A DNA stretch of 64,000 bases from Mansonella perstans (taxonomy: Eukaryota > Nematoda > Chromadorea > Rhabditida > Onchocercidae): contig JBAMDO010000095.1 in assembly GCA_037074765.1 (NCBI GenBank), positions 1-64,000 on the forward strand. Direction: 5' to 3'. The translations under genes and the position numbers were made by a program. The notes beneath the pieces were generated by a model. The model saw only the letters and a program-made list of their open reading frames with translations. It did not search any database and had not been told where the DNA came from. Below are positions 24,771 to 38,733 of this stretch, piece after piece (the stretch's first letter is position 1; every line of letters begins with the position of its first letter).

Positions 24771-27700
24771 TTTTGTCTTGGTATTATCTATAATTTTATA
24801 CGATATATATGTATATATATATATATATATATGTTTTATAGTCATGAAAAGCGCAGTTGTACTACTGAGCGCATTTATCGTCATTTCATTATTTATTGAA
24901 AATTACTTAGCTGATTAGTGTATTAATTAATGATAGTTATAGGTGTAATTCCCAAACTAATACTTAGTAATTGAAAAATTTTAATTCATATTATATAGGC
25001 TTTTTTTTCGTTTTCATTATCGTTATCAAAATTGTCATATCATCGCCATTCATTATAATTCATCTCTCTTCCTAGCAATCATTTTTCATTCACCAAATTA
25101 CCTACAGTTCAATGGATAAATTGATTGATTGATTGATTAATAGGCTAAATTCAATCAATAATTTCATTACTTTATTAACCTCCACATACATCAACAGTTT
25201 CAATCTTTCTGATGCTTGCGCTGGGAAACAAAAAAAAGGTAAAAGATTTTCACATCTAACTCCTAACTTCTTCAAACTATTCTCAATCAATAACTATCAT
25301 AACAACGACGAATTGTATCAGAAAGGATCCATCAAATACTTTTAGCTTACTGATGTGGAAAAAAAATCAATGAATAGATCAAAATTTTAAATCTGCGAAC
25401 AAACTATAAATTAATTGGCCTTTAGTAAAAAAAATAGAAAAACCTTTTCTTTCCATTTGTTTCAGTATTGCAGTATTTCAGTATTTTCAGTATTTCTGTT
25501 TTTTTTTCCACAATTCATCATTGTGGTATGCAAATATTGAATTTAACAGGAGTGAAATGTTCTCATTAATGTGTAGCTAGAATGGAGAGCTACTCTAGCT
25601 ATTGATTATTTCCTTATTTACCAAAAGATATTTCAAAAATTTAAAAAAGATGAAATAGCCATAAGATTGCTTTATCGTAAAAGAATCCTTTTGTCAAGAT
25701 GCTCAAAAATAGAATAAATACTCGAAGTGATCAAATATGTTTGCAGATCAGCAGAGAAAATAAAACTGATGAGAATTTGATATATCGAATATTTTTCAAA
25801 TGATTACCTACCTTCCTTACTGCTTCTCCTACATACAAATGCTCCATGCGAGAATTTGAAAACTGTCTAAATTTTATGTACTATCATGAAATGCTTTCAA
25901 GCTATACTCCATCTGATAACAAATCAGATATGGATTTTTTCGGTAAATAAAAAGGATAAAAATCATAAATTTAATTCTTTGAAGGGGACTAAATCATAAC
26001 ATATTAAATCAAATTATGATTAAATCATCATCACTATACATTGTTCTTTAGCTTTTATGCAGTAACACATCTTCTGATCTTTTTTTTTCCGCATTCATTT
26101 CAACACCACATATTAAAATCTGTTTTGTTACATTCCATCTATATTCAATGAAAAAAATACAACAGCTGGGTGTATATATGCATATGTATGCAATGAATTA
26201 ATGTAAAATTAAACATGCGTGAATGCAAAAATTAAACATGCATGCACAATAACGATAGCAAAAATACAACCAATAAAATTAAAAAAAAAAAAGAAAAAAC
26301 ACAACCAGAAAAGTAGAATGAACAAGGAATTTAAGTGATGGGAAAAAAAATTTGAAAAGTTAAAAAGAATTAAAAATTAATTTCAGGAAAAAAAAAAATT
26401 CACTATTTCTAAATTTATTTTCTTCTCATTTACAATTTCAATTTAATTCATCAAATAAATACTGTCATTTTTAAGCAAAAAGAATAAAATATTATTTTTC
26501 ATTACTCTCTAAAATATTCCTATTATATTATTTTATTTTAAGTTATTAGTTTATTTTAATTTATTCCATTAGTCCTCAGTAATAATATACAAAATATTTT
26601 CCAGACATACGAATTTCCATCCATCAATAAATACTTCATCAATTTCACAAATGATGAAAAATAAATTAATCAATAAATTAATTAATTGAAAATAATAACA
26701 AGCAAAAAGCAAAAGCAAACTCCTGCAACAGTAACGAAAATGATACAAGAAAGAAATGTAGCACAGTATATAACACATTGCTTATCCTAATATGAATACG
26801 ATAAAAATTCTTCACAAACTCTTCATTGTCATATCGAATTTTTTTTTCTTTGAATTTCAATTAATGATGTTATTGAATGAATGTAAGTACTGCAGAATGA
26901 ATATAAGAACTATAATATAAAATTATTTCATAATTTTGATAACTTCAAAAAAAAAAATTTCACAGAGATTTTCGTTTCATCTACCAATCAATAACAACAG
27001 TGCAACAAAACTATCAATGTAGAACAATGAATTTAAAATGAAACAAAGAAAAATTCATCAAAAATTGTTTAGCTAAAGTTATTTAGAAATTATTCATAAC
27101 ACTTAAGTGATTTGATTTAAGTTTTAAAGAAACCCTTATGCGATGAAAACATTATTCCTGAAATTTCATTCACACATTCACAAATTAATCATAAATTATT
27201 TATTTCTAATAATTAGGATCAAATCCAGTATTCCCAATAAATTATAATATACTGTTTTTTTTCCCCCTAGCTAGATATATTAATTTATTATCCATGTAAT
27301 TAATTAAAGGTTTTGGAAAATTGAAGGAAAGTTTCTGAAAAAAAATTAAAAATATCTTCAATGTTAAAATGTTAACTTTTTATCCTTTTTTCCTAGCTTT
27401 TACTAAAACTTTATCATATTCTCCTGTCATAGAGAAAATGTAACTATATACACATGGCGAGAGAAAGAGAAAGAAAAAACAATAACGAAAACTTCCGTTT
27501 TTTTTCTTCATTTTAAATTACCCGAAACCAATTTTGTTTACATTCAAATAAATATTAAATAAATTCCTTGTCTTTATCAATTAACATTTTTCAAATTCAT
27601 CACCATCATCATCAGTAGTAGTGTCATCGAACCATTGTTAACGTCGTCCAATAACACTCACCTGCAAAATTCCTTTTTTTTGTTTTTCGCACAGGTAAAA

Positions 27701-28767
27701 AAAGATAACTTACAACATAATTACATGTGACTTTTGCGCTCAATTTCTTGCACTAAAAAAAATCAATATTAACATTTTTGCAAATTTGATACCATGGATA
27801 TCTCTTATATTATCAAATATTTTTCAATTTCATTACTTTAACTTAAATGTATAACTTATGCATCGTTTGTTTTAAGAAAATTGTACAATTTATCCCGCCA
27901 CAATGGCAAAGAATGTCCAATGTTAGTTGCCATTCAAATTCTTCATTACCATAGTAATAATGAATAGTCTGTTTTTTGTTGACGTATTTGTTGATGTAAA
28001 TTCTCGAACTGCTCAAGTCTAAGTGCTACGTTTATTTTGATTTCCATTTCAAAAACATTACTCAACGATTTGTATTTCAAATTATTTACAAGATTTGATA
28101 AGTGAACATTGTTAGAAGTTAAACAAAAAACGAAAAAAAAAAAAAAAAACAGAAAAGATATAATGAAAGAAGCAATATACACATGCAACTTGTATGTTAG
28201 TAATTACTTTAGTATGCATATATTAATGGACAATCAAATAATACGATGTGTCCGTCGTGTAATAAGAAAAGTGAATTAAGCGATAGAATGAAAGAAATAA
28301 AATATAACTATTTTTAAAATTATTTTAATAAATAAAAACAGTAAGATAGGATGATATAATAATATTTAAAAAACCTGTTTAACCTTACACCTCTTTTGTG
28401 AGATTACATCTCATAGCTCATTAACATAAAAAGGCAACATGATGTGAAAACAAATGAAAATTATGACATACGCGCAATTTGATTGTAGGAATGCGTCACA
28501 TAATCAATATTAGTAAATTTATTCGCTTCGCGAAACATCACTTAATTAATAGTTAGTATATAATTAATGATCGTGAAGTTATACTAGCACCGAATTTTCA
28601 ATTAAAATTTTTCAATCGTAAATGCAGCCTGGCACTTAATCACAGTTTACATAGGTAATGCAGCTAGGAAAGCTGTACAGTAAAAAAGAAACGAATATCG
28701 AATATCGAACATGAATTACCAAACCTAAAAGTTAATCAAGCATAAGTTAGGAGAGAAAAGGAAAAGT

Positions 28768-28773
28768 GTTTAT
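28768..28773 (-). terminator. Polyadenylation signal for the RRBP1-like gene
   Basis: On the minus strand AATAAA lies about 145 nt past the TAG stop at 28918-28920. Position and sequence suit cleavage just downstream; no other AATAAA is closer. Confidence 0.45.
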
Positions 28774-28917
28774 TAAAAATGAAAATATTAAAGTAAGAAA
28801 ATAAAAGTTAATAAATACCAAAAAGCATTAATAGTTGATATCTAAAAAAAAGATCAAGAATAATTTTTCCGTCAAATTATCATAACCATCCCTTACCACT
28901 TTTGTATGATTTTCTTT

Positions 28918-31900
28918 CTAATAATAATTAGCATTGTTAAGATCATATACACTTTCATTTTTCACATATAGTTCCGCTCTTCCACTGCCAAGTTTTCGCG
29001 GCCCATTTATTACTTCACAGAGTTTAGATGCTTGAGAAATAAGTTCCAATTTTCGTTTATGCTCAATTCCTAGTTGCTTTTTGAGTTGCTGCAACGTGAA
29101 AGTTATTGAAAAGTTAGAAGGCTTAAAAACACATGCATTCTACCAGAAAAATAGTCTTCTATTGGTAGAAACAATAAAATTACCATTTTAGTGTCAGAAA
29201 TCAGATCAAAAAGATGGTTTCACGTGTGTACGAATCAAACCTTACATATTTTCTATGAACTCTTCAAAAAGATTTATTAAACCCTTTACAAAAGAAATCA
29301 TATCGTACAGGCAAAAAAATCACTACATCGTCATCGCCAATCCTAGCCTACGGAATAAATCACTCATTTCAGATATTTATAGTAAAAACACTATTGTTTT
29401 GCATATTATTACTTTAGTGAAGCAAGCAAAAAGATTCGAAACATGCTGCAGTCAATGAAAGAAATAAACAAGAAAATTGGAAGCCAAACATGCGATTAGC
29501 TTTGCACTGAAATTTTTAAAAATTCTAAAAGCATAACAACAGGTTCAACTATTGCTTATTATTGTAACATTTTGTTTAATTCTTTGCTTATATGAAATTT
29601 CGGAGAAAAAGATCTAAAAATTCTTTATCAGATTAAAAGTATATAAGAAAGCGTAACAAACCTCGTTTATTTCATGTCGTAAGCGTGAAATTTCACCAAA
29701 ATATAATTTTTCTTTCGAAATAACTTCTTGCTCGATCACATCAATATGAGAAGACTACAAAGGCAAACCATAAAGCAGATCAATGAAGTGTTACGAATCA
29801 TTTCATATTTCAGTGCACTACGGCAAATGTCAGAAATTTTCTATTGTATAATTATAGCAACAGAAAAATATATTCAAAGGAGTTATCATTATAAAAAGTT
29901 AAAGTAGCGAAATAACAATCGAACACAGAAAGTTTTTTTTGATTACTATATTTCTAATGAGCAACTAAAGCATAATAATTCAAAAGTTCACTTAAAAATC
30001 AGATAATGCTTTTCTCACTACTATGTAAGAAATTAATATATAAGAAGTTAACAAGCTACTTTGCAATATTATAAATTACTCTTTTCTGATGTTTGCAATA
30101 AAAACTCACAAGACTGACAAGTGCTGCTCGATACCTCCGATTACTTGCCTCCAGCTCTACAACTTTCGTCAAATTCATATTATTGTTGGTGTCATCGTAT
30201 TCATTCTTATTAGACTGCTTAAATATATTACATAGGTGAATTTTTTCTGCAAATCGATCAAAAAATTTATGTCGATGATAAACTGAAACTTATGACTAAT
30301 ATCTGCTTCACTAGCATCAACTTATCCACTTAACCAATGATAACACCTCTCTCAAACTATCTTTAATTCAAACTACATAGCGAACAAAATCACAAATTCC
30401 TGAAAAACTATTGTTAATTTCCCCAACCTTCGCATTATCAATCTTATCGATCTTCTGTATCACATTTTCGACATCCTTTAACCATTTGTAAAACTGATTC
30501 ATGTCATGAATAACTGGCAAATTTGGCAAATTTATATCTGTCGGTGCAATTGCACATAACGTCTTGAACACATTGCAACAGTACTGTTGAAGAGCTTTCG
30601 TATGATTCTTCTGTAGAAGAAAGTACTAAATTTCATTTCACTCAAATCATATGGTAAAATTTTAAATATCTGAATAATTTCGAATAGTTTTCGAAAATCC
30701 AGCTGATTCCTCAAAGCTTTGAAGTGTTTTTCTCTCTTATCTCTCTCCTTTTATAGTCAAATGCAATCTGTCCTACTAGCTCTAAATTCACCTCCACTTC
30801 TTCCAAGTGCTTCTTAAAAATAGTTTCTTGTTGCTGCGAAATTTCCACAATCTTGTAATTTGTCATACGTAACTCCTGCAAAAAATATCATGTTATTTGA
30901 AGAAATAACAATTCCGGAGTGACTTGTTAGAAAAAAATTTTCCATAAAATATATAACCTATCTCCTTTGAATTATATCAAAGGCATTTTTTTTTGATTAG
31001 CAAGATATATTATGCTCCATAAGATGCAATGTTATGCTCCATAATACTGATGATTCGACATTGAGATTACTAAATCAAATAAGTCTAAACTATAATTCGA
31101 CAACTTATATTTCTTTCTACATTCATTTCTCTTTCTTCTATTTGAAATTACTTTTTCTATTTCCATATATTTGTTAGGGTTCAGTCAGTTTTCAGTAGTG
31201 GCTCATGCAGAGAATGAAATAGAACGGACGAAAGGCTACAACACAGCTAGTTCCCTAAATGGAAATATATTATAAGAAGTAATTCGGGAAATCAAATATA
31301 AACTGGAGTAAATATCGCCCAATATATAAACATTTTTATATTATCTACATGACAATGTTGACGTGATTCGGTAATCATTGAAATCCAATTATTAACCTCG
31401 TTTTGCTTCTTCAATTTATTGATTTCCAAATTAGCATTATCACCGCAAATGCCTTTTGCAGCTGAGTGAATTTCGCGCTTCATCATCTGCAGTTGAAGAG
31501 ATTCGTAAGAAGCATGAGACATTCTTTAGGAAAGTTTTAAAAAGAAATAGTATTCAATTTATAAAATTTTAAAAGTCGAACTTTCCAGAACTGAGGCTTA
31601 ATTTAAGCTAATTTAATCATTCTGTGATTATCATAAAACATTTTTATCCTTCTTTTCATTTCATTTCCTTTAAATATAAAAAAAAAAGATAAATAGACAT
31701 ATTCTTTGATGTGTAATATAATTTTAATAAAAATAAAAGAACATGGATATCATTCTGGATGAATAAGAAACACAAAAACTAAATTAGAAAATGTATTTAC
31801 TATTAAATCGTTTTGCTGTAAGATGAAAGAGATATCACTTGTCTTCTTAATAAGTCATAATTATCTTGTAGGAACTCATTCACGGAGCTATTGAATAAGT

Positions 31901-34900
31901 AAGTTTGAAAAAAAACCGTTCAAAACAAAAGTATAGCTATACAATTGAAAAAGAAAAACGAAGGTTGCGAATCACTTCAATTTCATTTAAATAAAAACGA
32001 GTTAAACCCCCAAAACTATATTGTATATTTTAACACCAGATAATATCTCTTTTAAAATAAAACATTAATGAAAAATAAAGATATTTGCGAATAATGAAAT
32101 AAATCATGAACAATCTTAGAAACTACCAATTAAAAACCGCCTGTGAAAAAACAAGAAAGAATTCTCTTAAAATGAAATATCTAACAAACTATCAATTTGG
32201 GCTATTCATTTGCACATTGTATAGCTTCCTTTGATACAAATGCTCTTTAACTTTATGTAAATAATCTAACCAAAGTAGATCGTAATTGATTTTATCTTAA
32301 TTCATAATTTTTATATCGTTATCAAAGTGTTTCTTGTTATGCACTTTATAGTAATGGAAACAATTTACAAAAAATGTTTAAAAAAACTGAAACTACTTAC
32401 TTCCTCATTCACGTTCGTACTGCTATCATTATCATAAGAAGACACTAACATTTCTCTGCAAAACATTTTCATTTATTCCGTAACGAAAATAAAAAATGTC
32501 AGATAAAATAACTTTATATATAAACCAATATAAAACTTCCTCAGAATCATACTCCATATGAAATCATAAAGTTTGAGAAAAAACTGACAATATATGAGCG
32601 AAGATCAACCAGTTAAAGAAGCAGTGTGATTCAACTTTCTCACTTAATAATGCTAACCTTAATTTTTAATCTATGATTTCTAGTAAAATCATTGAATTTT
32701 AAAAATATGAGTAAATGTAGACCAACTTTTGTTGGTGTAAAAAGTTTTCTCTGTTAACCTTTTTATTTCAGTTTTCTTGTACTTCGCGAGTTCCTCTTCC
32801 AACGAAACAATAAGGCTCAATTTTTTATTATACTCGCCTCTAAATTCATTCAATTCTTTACGACACTTTGCAACTTCAATCGCTTCATTAGAAATGCTGA
32901 AAAATATAGAAACTGGAATAAAGGACAAGCAATGAATTTCACTATTTCAATATTTTAGGCTTTTACGATAGCAATTGTTAAAATTATGGCATCTTATTTT
33001 AAATAAGGCTAATCAGTTATATATTAAAAAAAAGGAGAAAATTACTTACTCAATTGACATCTGCTTAACATATTTCTCCTTTTCTTCTTGAATACATTGT
33101 AACTCATCCTTTAATTTTGCAATATCCTGAAGAAATGCCAAAATTTAGAAATGTAAATCTACCAGAGAAAAACCCATCTTTCACTTGCCTTACAAAATAA
33201 CACTGTATCGAAATTCGCTTTTAGATGGGACAGATCAGATGATAGTTATATTCTTTTCAAACTAAATTAAATTAAAACAGGCAGAATAAGTAGCCATATC
33301 AAGTCATGTGACTTGAAGCTATCATAAGAAAAAATTCACCTTATCATGAGCTTCCATTATATCAGCAAGTTGTTGCCGATATTTTTCAACTTCTTTCGTT
33401 AATCCACTACAGTTTGCATCATTGGTTGCATTCGCTTTCTTTAATGTTTCCAGCTGATTGCTCAACTACAAAGATGTCTTCAAAATAATGCTTAACTAAA
33501 AAATGAAAGAATTGATATGGATATATCAAAATTTGAGCATTACTTTTAAATAAATTGCTTAACATGCACAAGACTTTCCTACAGCTAATAAGAAAAAGAA
33601 TGAGCTGTGAAGAAAATTATCTGGATTATTAATTAATCATAAAAGACTAGGATTTTGCTATCTGGTTGCACAAACACTTTAAGCAAAATAAATAAACGTG
33701 ATAAAAATAATCAGTTCTTCACCTCTCTATTTTCATTTTCCATTTCGGCTAGTTTTTTGCTATATGCGGCACAATCATTTAAAAACCTCACGCGCTCTCG
33801 ATTAGCATCCATAAGTTGCGCATTTAAAATATGAATTTGCTCGCACTGCTAGAAATATGGAAAAAAAAATAAAAATGGAATAGATGTTTTTTCAAATATC
33901 TTTGTCAATGCAAAAGTGTTACCTCATGTCTTCTCTAAGCAGTTTTAAGCTTATCCATTTCTTTCATACTTCCCATGTTTTTATTTCTAGAAATTTTCCT
34001 ATAATATAAATGGGGTACGCCAAACTTTGTCATCTACTCTACTTTGACAGTATCAACCGGAGTAAGAGAAACCAAATATCGAAAACTCGGAAAAAAGAGG
34101 AAGCACACGAAAAATTAATTTCTAAACGCATTTAAAAACAGGTAAATATTGAAGACCTTTCAATTACTCAATCTTACTCATTTACTCAATTACTCAAGAG
34201 TAGAGATCTCAAAATTCACCTTTTCTCGTTCCTGAACCGCTGTTTCTACATTTCCTCTTTGCTGCAACATTTCGTCTCGAATCTCAGAAGTCACCATGGT
34301 TAACTCTTCTGCCACTTTCATTGTGTTTTGCAGTTTTATCTCAAGCGTATCACGTTCTGTCTTCTAAAAAGAGATGAAGAAAAAAATATTTGTTTTAATC
34401 TCCTTATGCTCTAACTTTCAAGTAATAAAAAACCCGAAAAAAAAAATCTATGCCAAGCATGTTGAGAAATTCTCATGGAAAACATCATATAATCTTCAGT
34501 TTCAAAATTAAATGCTTTGTTTATTTAATGACATTATTTGCTTTCCGGAATTTTTTAAATAAATTTCTGTCGTGATGGAATTTCATAATAATCCAAATGG
34601 CATTACCGCATTGCCTTCTACGTCTTGTAAACGTTTCTCGAGTAAAGTGTTTGTTTTGGTCAAATGTTCGATTTGACCGTCTTGATTCTAGAAAGGACAA
34701 AACTGTTTGCAGTCAATTTAAGCAAGAATATGAAAAACTTATCCAATAAAAAAATTCGAGCAAAGTCAAAACATACTTATGATATCTCTTATAACCTCCA
34801 CTGAATATGGAGATCCTCAGCCAGAACCCTAATGAAGGAAATCTTGACAGCGTTACAGCATGAACTACTATTCATTTCTATTATTTAGGGAATTCTGCCT

Positions 34901-37900
34901 GATACGTCATAAAAAATTATGTGAATTATAAGTCAACTGTCCCATTATACCACCACACTTTCTGCTTCATGCTATTTCGAATCATATACGTAAAACACCT
35001 GATAAAAAAGTGCACTAAATTCCACCTGTAACTTTTTCCTTATTTGTTGTAGTGCTTGTAATCGTTGATTTAACTCCAATTCCTGTTGCGAACAATGACT
35101 TTTACTCGACGTTAATTCCTGAAAATAAGGGTAAAGGAAAAATTTTGCATAAATTCTATACTTCGCTAAAATATATGAAATAGCACTTCTTACAACTGGA
35201 AGTCATTCTATCTGTTCAAAAATTAAGGTATTACAGTACTACTCAACTGAGAGTGCACATTATCCTGAAAAAGAAACTGCGGACATACTCTCATTTTTTG
35301 TTAATATGTTTTTCAATTCAGTTACATACTCTCACTCGTAATTAATATCTATCTTTCAACTCATTACATTTTATGAATCAATATCTAATGAAGAATAAAA
35401 ATAAAACATACAGCTTTCAGCCGGTCAATTTGCTGCTGGTACGATTTGGCATCGACGGGTGGTGGTGCGGAGCGAATAACAGACTGTGTTTTTTTCAACT
35501 CTTCCCTCAGTGCACCAAATTCTCCTTGTAACTAAAAGAAGGACAAAAATGAAATTTAAAAACCTTTTATATTCACATAATATTTATTAATATTTTAATA
35601 TTCATGCAATATTTATTAAATAATGTCCAAGATTTTAAATATACGACAAACTTTATGGTATGCTCAAAATCACACCTCTAACTTTAATCCTTTTTTTTTT
35701 CTCCTCTCCAACATTGCTTGAGCTCTTGGGACATAAATCATAATTACATTATAAGGAGAATCAATCTTATAATTTAAAAGATAAATACCTTTGCTATCGA
35801 AAAAAAATGGACAACATAAAAAGCTATACCTGATCATATTTTTGTTGTAAGTACGACTTTTCTTGTACGTTATTGTTTAACTGAGTACATACTGTTTGCT
35901 CAAACAATTTGTACTTTCTTTTCTCTTCGGCTAACGCTTTCCTGGCAAAAAGAAATTATAATACGTCTTTCATCTTCAATCAATACTCAAAACGATAGCA
36001 GTCTATTATTAGCTAGTTATTCGACAAATGAATGAATGAATATGAGAAAGTTTACATTTCCAACGAAAAAATTGGAATCAAAAAATGCAATTATCAACAT
36101 TATGATCAGTATCTATTGAAAAAATTACCACCCTAGAAGATCCTTCCAACAACCATGTGATTTTAGAAACACGAGATCATAATATACTTACTGAAGCATA
36201 GCAATTTTTGAATCCTTTTGTTCAGCAGCAGTAAGTTTATTGGTACATTGTAAGACGAGGCGATCTTTGTCAGCAATTTGTTTTCTCATCAAAGCAATTT
36301 CACTATCTAATTTAGATCTCTAAAATTCACAACCGGATAATAAAATAAATGTCCAGTAAAATCAACTTTATCCAACAAGAATCACTGCTATCTCTAGCGC
36401 TAAGCTGAACCACTTTATATTTCAACACATCGAAATTTATGTGAGCAAAAAAAAAAGAAGCAAGCCAGCCAACTAACCTGCATATTCACATTGTTAATAT
36501 AATTTGCAAGAAACGTGATATATTCTGGTTCAAGTTCCGTGATAGTATTCAAACGTGCTTGAAGTTTGTTCGCATTGAGATCTTTGAATGAGTTTGCTGA
36601 AAAAAAAAAAGAAATACCCCATTTACAAGCTAGCATAAATTACGAATAGGAAGAGGAAGTGACAGAAATTTCATATATAATTAATTGCTATTCGATTTTT
36701 TTGAACAGTTAAAACTGCTTATATTATCAATGCAAAAATTTATCGCTAACCTTTCTTTATCTTTCCTAACTTTTTCTCCTCACTTTCGAAAGATTTCATA
36801 TCTTCCATATCTTGAATAATTTCTTCTGTTACTCTAACTTCTCTCTTCGCAATTTCCCGCATATGTTCGTCATTCCGTCGCCCACGATTCTTTTTCTTCG
36901 TTTTTCGTTCGCCAACTTAAAGTGTTTGCATTCAATTTATGAAGTAAATTACGGTTCAGAATGAAAAATGGCTAAACAGTGCCTAAAAATAGTCTTGAAT
37001 ATATTGCCACTCTATCTGTGAGATATGAGGATGAGTGAAAACTGATAAAGATCAACAGATAATAGTTAGTTTCCGAGAAGCAATTTACTCACAGCTGGCA
37101 CCACGACTTTTACTCCCAGAATTATTAATACCAAACGCCAAACGAATCTTATATAATTCTTTTCAACATGATTACTTATTTAAAAATATTGTGGAATACT
37201 TGAATCTCCTAAATTTAAAAAACTAACCATCATTACTCTTATTTTCATCGTGAAGAACCTTTGTAGTGGTTACCACTTTCGCCTCGTCATTTAGCTTCTC
37301 GTCAAATAAACTTCCCATATTTTTGGTAACAGAAACTTTCTCATCCTTCACTAATTCTATCTGCTGCTTTATTTCTGAAAATAATTCTACAAATACATAC
37401 CATATCAATATTTTCCAAAAGGTTTACAGGCCACCATTCTTAAAGATGTAATTGAATCATATTAGCCAAAAACTTGCGACTAGCAATTGAAAAATGTGTT
37501 CAGTAACTTTTCCAGAGAATTATTCTTAATATAAATCGAAAGGAACTTATAAAGTCACTTGAAAGAAAAGGCTTAAATTTCGAATTCGAGGTTACTATCA
37601 GCTTCAATAAATAGAGAAATAAAAAGTAAGAAAAATAAACAGACCAGTCACAAGCTGTTTGCCTTGGGGCTTTTTATTATTCGCTCTTGCATCAGACTCA
37701 ATACCATTCGTACCGTTCCATTCTTCGGTCTCACGATGACCATTCGTCGATAATGGAACATAAAGCAAATCACCATTTGCAGGTTCCTGAAAATGAACTC
37801 AAAGAAATTTTTTCTCCACTAAACTGCTATAAAATTACTAGACAAAAATAGCGTTTACATCTGTAAGTTCGACTAACGCTCCAAAATACAATACATTTTC

Positions 37901-38720
37901 TGCATGCAAAAAAATTTTCTTTTTCCTAGACTTTGGTATGGTACCACATATTAATCTTCACGACTTACGTATTAACCTTCACGACTGATGCCGAGTCAAA
38001 TTTGACGATATAGTAAAAGAATGAAATAAGCTAAAATACTTTGGAGAGCGAAAATTTTGGCATCCGCTGCATAATTCATCTTACATAACTCATTAAAATC
38101 AATGTCATATGCGACATCTTCCTATTACATAGCATCGCAAACTACAACTGCAATAACATAAATAACATGACAATCTATAAGTCGGTTCATAAGTTTGTAA
38201 TCTGGATTGATAAGAAAAAAATTAACACAGAACTGTAATCTATCAAAACAACCCAAAGCATTTGCACATGCCCATTTTCAGTCTTCAACCGCATGAATCA
38301 CTGCAGAAAATTTCCTCCTCCAGAATAAAACAACAGCAAGTAATTTCGTCACTTAAATATTTACTTCATTCCGATTTTGCTTTTCCATTCCGAAATCTTT
38401 TTTCTTTTCACCATTCTTCCATTTATTCTTGTTTTTTGCGCTTTTTGTCTTAGTAGCACGATCTTCGGTGAGCAATCGCAAAGCATTTTTGCCATAAGCC
38501 TACAAGAAAAAAAATAGCCCAGAGTCAATCAGTAATAATAAATTCAAAGAAGCAAAACTTCGCTAAAAACATCCAAACTGATTTCTCCTCTTCTTATCAT
38601 TTAATTGGGATATACCTGTTCAAAATCGGTTTCCTTTGGATACATTTTAAAAGCAATAATCGAAATTACAGTGATGAAAACAGCAATTACTGCCACAAAT
38701 CCGAACGAAGCTGGATCCAT
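28918..38720 (-). CDS. RRBP1/KTN1-like: Ribosome-binding protein 1 / kinectin-like ER coiled-coil protein, complete
   Basis: Type of ER membrane protein that tethers ribosomes, mRNA or microtubule motors. 23 minus-strand exons, 2751 nt, 916 residues: 38616-38720, 38365-38499, 37645-37786, 37228-37386, 36751-36915, 36478-36596, 36192-36319, 35830-35941, 35412-35531, 35026-35118, 34607-34687, 34220-34363, 33723-33848, 33340-33465, 33050-33126, 32759-32896, 32401-32455, 31397-31486, 30792-30875, 30428-30610, 30110-30214, 29662-29754, 28918-29088. Residues 4-24 are one membrane span; then a lysine-rich stretch (KKNRGRRN and similar) and about 600 residues of K/E/Q-rich coiled coil. Around residues 750-785, VFKTLCAIAP..INLPNLP..YKWL matches the VLKKLFPKVSVP..WL block near the C-terminus of kinectin. 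No decapeptide repeats as in mammalian RRBP1. Assignment to RRBP1 versus kinectin is not possible from sequence alone. Confidence 0.85.
33923..33986 (-). pseudogene. Exon-like relic inside the RRBP1-like gene
   Basis: Between the exons at 34220-34363 and 33723-33848 lies a 64-nt segment with a good acceptor (TTTCTAG) and donor (GAG|GTAACA). One of its frames reads NMGSMKEMDKLKTA, a coiled-coil-like peptide similar to the neighbours, then hits TAG before RRHE. Inclusion after the phase-0 upstream exon would give a stop at the second codon, and 64 nt would shift the frame. So it is either a decayed exon or a poison exon; the flanking exons join cleanly without it. Confidence 0.5.
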
Positions 38721-38723
38721 CCC

Positions 38724-38733
38724 CTAAAACTTA
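38724..38733 (-). promoter_or_regulatory. Candidate spliced-leader acceptor for the RRBP1-like gene
   Basis: Minus-strand AAGTTTTAG ends 3 nt (GGG) before the ATG at 38718-38720. No upstream coding exon was found. Consistent with trans-splicing of the mRNA 5' end. Confidence 0.45.

Larger units (their letters stand above)
21737..28917. other. Gene-poor interval between convergent genes
   Basis: About 7.2 kb between the ends of the scramblase-like gene (plus) and the RRBP1-like gene (minus). No reading frame joins into a convincing gene. It carries TACAGTA copies near 21861-21916, pairs of short diverged duplications (about 22845/22922, 23180/23218 and 23685/23712), a (TA)n tract at 24801-24832 and a less AT-rich patch at 24577-24770. 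Confidence 0.55.

Noticed and set aside
31487..31522. Extending the RRBP1-like exon at 31397-31486 upstream to MSHASYESLQLQ
   Set aside because: An acceptor at 31518 would not match the phase of the previous exon, while the CTGCAG acceptor at 31487 joins it in phase 0.
35690..35745. Possible extra exon in the RRBP1-like gene (minus strand, SSSNVGEEKKKR-like peptide)
   Set aside because: The acceptor is poor, the length of about 49 nt breaks the frame, and much of the peptide comes from a poly-A run.
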